From: Methanotrichaceae archaeon | GTDB lineage: Archaea > Halobacteriota > Methanosarcinia > Methanotrichales > Methanotrichaceae | Direction of reading: 5' to 3' | Assembly (NCBI GenBank): GCA_013329455.1 | Contig: DUKF01000152.1 | Location: forward strand, 1 to 6,597 | Length of the DNA stretch: 6,597 bases | In this document: positions 4,704-6,597 of the stretch, piece after piece | How the letters are laid out: the number at the start of each line of letters is the position of its first letter | Position numbering within the stretch: position 1 is the first letter of the stretch | Translations under genes and position numbers: made by a program | The notes under the pieces: model-generated | Database searches by the model: none | The model's input: the letters and a program-made list of their open reading frames with translations, nothing else | What the model was told of the DNA's origin: nothing

Positions 4704-6401
4704 ATGGCCGACGATATCAGGGAGATCATAGAGAAGTACGCCCTTCAGAACGCGGTGAAGTACAGGGCCGCGCCCCAGGTCGGCGCGGTGATGGGAAAGC
4801 TGATGGGTGAGCACCCCGAGCTCAGGTCGAGGGCGAAGGAGGTCTCGCTCCTCGTCGCCTCGGTCCTCTCGGAGGTCGCGAGGACCAGCCCCGAGGTGTG
4901 GGAAAAGAGGCTCGCCGAGATCGCGCCGGAGCTATTGGCAGAGCTTGGCGAGAAGAAGGAGCCGGACAAGGGCCTTCGCGAGCTTGAGGGTGCCGAAGGC
5001 GGCGTTGTCATGAGGTTTGCCCCTAACCCCAACGGTCCGCCCACCATCGGGAGCGCGAGAGGGATCATCATCAACTCCGAGTACGTCAAGAGGTACGGGG
5101 GCAAGTTCCTCCTCCGCTTTGACGACACAGACCCCGTCAACAAGAGGCCGATGCTGGAGGCTTATGGTTGGTACCTCGAAGACTCTGAATGGCTGGGGGC
5201 GGTCCCCGACGAGGTGGTGATCGCCAGCGATCGTCTCCCTGAGTACTATGAGATCGCAGAGGAGCTGATCCAAAGGAAAGGAGCCTACGTCTGCCGGTGC
5301 GACCAGGCCTCCTTCAAGGCCCTGAAGGACGCGGCCAAACCCTGCCCCCACAGGGATCAAAGCCCCGAGGAGAACATGGCCCTCTGGAACGATATGATGA
5401 ACGGGAAGCTCTCCCCAGGCGAGGCCGTCCTCAGGATCAAGACCGATATCGTTAACAAGGACCCAGCCCTCCGGGACTGGGCCGCCTTCAGGATCGTGAC
5501 AGCAGATCACCCGCGGGTCGGAGAGAAGTACAGGGTCTGGCCGCTTTTGGACTTCGAGTCCGGGGTCGAGGACCACTTCCTGGGCGTCACCCACATCATC
5601 AGGGGAAAGGACCTGATGGACAGCGAGAGGAGGCAGGGGTACCTCTACGACCACATGGGCTGGGAGTACCCGACAACGATCCACTGGGGCAGGATCAAGA
5701 TCCACCAGTTCGGCTCCTTCAGCACCAGCGCTCTGCGACGGGCCCTTGAGGCCGGGGAGTACGCCGGCTGGGACGATCCAGGGATGCCGACCGTCAGGGC
5801 CCTGAGACGGCGCGGGATCCGGGCAGAAGCCCTCCGAAAGTTCATGATCGAACTGGGGGTCGGAGAGACAGACATCAGCATCAGCATGGAATCGATTTAC
5901 GCCGAGAACAGAAAGATCGTCGACCCCGAGGCGAAGAGGCGCTTTTTCGTCAAGGACCCCGCAACCCTCGTGATCGAAGGGGACGTTCCCAAAACCGCCA
6001 AGGTACCCTTTCACCCGACCCAGGACCTCGGCTTTCGGGAGATTCCGGCAGGATCGAAGATCCTCATCTCGGGGGACGACCTGAAGGAGCTCAAGGCCGG
6101 TGGAAAACTCCGGCTCAAAGACTTATGCAACATCGAATTTTCAAGCCTTGATCCTCTCCGAGCGCGCTGCATCGGGATCGATCCCCAGCAGGCTAAGGAT
6201 ATGAAGCTTCGGATTATCCACTGGGCTCCAACGGATGGCGTTCCCGTCAAGGTGATGCGACCAGACGGCGTCGATTCTGGCATCGGCGAGGCCGGGATCA
6301 AAGATGACCTGGGCAAGGTCGTCCAGTTCGAGAGGTACGGCTTTGTGAGGATAGATTCCGCAGCGGATGGCGAGGTCGTCGCCTACTTCGCCCACAGATG
6401 A
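4704..6401 (+). CDS. gltX: glutamyl-tRNA synthetase (archaeal/eukaryal-type GluRS)
   Basis: GluRS joins glutamate to tRNA(Glu). Most archaeal forms are non-discriminating and also charge tRNA(Gln), which GatDE then amidates. The 565 residues match the archaeal length of about 550-570. An N-terminal helical extension (1-95) precedes the class I Rossmann catalytic domain. Visible blocks are RFAPNPNGPPTIGSARG (104-120), where the HIGH motif should be; LRFDDTDP (137-144); YVCRCDQ (195-201); DFESGVEDHFLGVTHIIRG (283-301); the KMSKS-like loop FGSFSTSALRR (336-346), followed by GWDDPGMPT (355-363); and a C-terminal anticodon-binding beta-barrel resembling GlnRS (from about 415, including IIHWAP 504-509). 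HIGH has become TIGS and the KMSKS loop reads FSTS, which I believe is shared by related methanogens rather than a defect. The ATG is supported by a Shine-Dalgarno. An in-frame extension back to 4488 overlaps the NUDIX gene and is rejected. Confidence 0.96.
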   Translation: MADDIREIIEKYALQNAVKYRAAPQVGAVMGKLMGEHPELRSRAKEVSLLVASVLSEVARTSPEVWEKRLAEIAPELLAELGEKKEPDKGLRELEGAEGGVVMRFAPNPNGPPTIGSARGIIINSEYVKRYGGKFLLRFDDTDPVNKRPMLEAYGWYLEDSEWLGAVPDEVVIASDRLPEYYEIAEELIQRKGAYVCRCDQASFKALKDAAKPCPHRDQSPEENMALWNDMMNGKLSPGEAVLRIKTDIVNKDPALRDWAAFRIVTADHPRVGEKYRVWPLLDFESGVEDHFLGVTHIIRGKDLMDSERRQGYLYDHMGWEYPTTIHWGRIKIHQFGSFSTSALRRALEAGEYAGWDDPGMPTVRALRRRGIRAEALRKFMIELGVGETDISISMESIYAENRKIVDPEAKRRFFVKDPATLVIEGDVPKTAKVPFHPTQDLGFREIPAGSKILISGDDLKELKAGGKLRLKDLCNIEFSSLDPLRARCIGIDPQQAKDMKLRIIHWAPTDGVPVKVMRPDGVDSGIGEAGIKDDLGKVVQFERYGFVRIDSAADGEVVAYFAHR

Positions 6402-6450
6402 GCGACTCGTAGGACTTGAGACCGTTTTCAGGATAGAATGTGGGCATTTC

Positions 6451-6469
6451 GGGGGAGTAAATCTCCCCC
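6451..6469 (+). terminator. GC-rich hairpin, possible gltX transcript end
   Basis: GGGGGAG (6451-6457) pairs perfectly with CTCCCCC (6463-6469) around the five-base loop TAAAT, 50 bases after the gltX stop. The stem is very stable. It lacks the T-run that normally drives archaeal termination (CATGTCGG follows), so it may stabilise or mark the mRNA 3' end rather than stop polymerase. Confidence 0.4.
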
Positions 6470-6494
6470 CCATGTCGGCGCGAACCCCGCTTGC

Positions 6495-6502
6495 TATTTA
6501 AA
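6495..6502 (+). promoter_or_regulatory. TATA box for the gene at the right edge
   Basis: TATTTAAA (6495-6502), followed by ACTAAAAAC, is a good archaeal TATA box. Its centre predicts a start site near 6525, which leaves about 18 bases of leader, including GTGGGAAG as a weak Shine-Dalgarno, before the ATG at 6544. Confidence 0.6.
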
Positions 6503-6543
6503 CTAAAAACATACGTCCAGATCTTACCAAGTGGGAAGTTTAC

Positions 6544-6597
6544 ATGAACTCGAAAGAGATCGCTCTTTGCGGCATCCTCATCACGCTCGCGTGGCTC
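6544..6597 (+). CDS. start of a probable membrane protein, cut by window end
   Basis: Only 18 codons are present (MNSKEIALCGILITLAWL). A short polar start (MNSKE) leads straight into an uninterrupted hydrophobic run (IALCGILITLAWL). That is what the first transmembrane helix of an integral membrane protein, or a signal peptide, looks like. The promoter-like TATA element 42-49 bases upstream and the clean ATG support a real gene. The family cannot be told from this fragment. Confidence 0.6.
   Translation, partial: MNSKEIALCGILITLAWL

Larger units (their letters stand above)
6402..6543. other. intergenic region after gltX
   Basis: These 142 bases hold a GC-rich hairpin (6451-6469) and, nearer the next gene, an AT-rich promoter-like segment. 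I see no small gene with a credible start site and no tRNA. Confidence 0.5.

Noticed and set aside
4932..6014. 360-codon open frame on the minus strand inside gltX
   Set aside because: It is antisense to a secure GluRS, has no recognisable motif, and is the expected shadow of a GC-rich coding sequence.
1..6597. CRISPR array, insertion sequence, prophage or defence island
   Set aside because: There are no spaced repeats, transposase motifs, phage genes or nuclease modules; the gene content is largely housekeeping.

Overview
The window looks like a piece of a euryarchaeal methanogen chromosome. The evidence is a two-repeat archaeal tRNA-splicing endonuclease, archaeal elongation factor 1-beta, an archaeal/eukaryal-type glutamyl-tRNA synthetase, a probable methanofuran-biosynthesis kinase, a tRNA without an encoded CCA end, and TATA-like promoters. 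The fairly GC-rich sequence, heavy use of AGG arginine codons and the GluRS signature are compatible with Methanosarcinales/Methanotrichales (Methanothrix-like). That placement is an inference, not a measured assignment.

Layout. (1) Plus strand, 79-2779: a TTG-started, diverged archaeal type II GAPDH paralog, then endA after 17 nt, then a three-TPR protein after 8 nt. The three are close enough to be one transcript. (2) Minus strand, 4058 down to 2821: probable mfnE, a 55-residue four-CxxC zinc-ribbon protein, EF-1beta and tRNA-Ala(CGC), in that transcription order with gaps of 10, 9 and 28 nt. This set converges on the TPR gene at about 2780-2820. (3) A divergent control region, 4059-4285, with TATA boxes in both directions, an 11-bp-period tandem repeat and a perfect 12-bp inverted repeat. 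(4) Plus strand, 4286-6401: an ADP-ribose-pyrophosphatase-like NUDIX hydrolase, then gltX after 28 nt with its own Shine-Dalgarno. (5) 6402-6543: an intergenic stretch with a GC-rich hairpin and a TATA box, then the first 18 codons of a probable membrane protein cut by the window end.

The shared theme is translation and tRNA: tRNA splicing, a tRNA gene, glutamyl-tRNA synthesis, and exchange of GDP on the factor that delivers aminoacyl-tRNA. A cofactor-biosynthesis kinase and a nucleotide-clearing hydrolase sit among these genes. I see no CRISPR array, insertion sequence, prophage or defence system. The most interesting points are the eroded nucleotide-binding loop of the GAPDH paralog, the degenerate class I signature motifs of GluRS, the small zinc-ribbon gene, and the repeats in the divergent control region.
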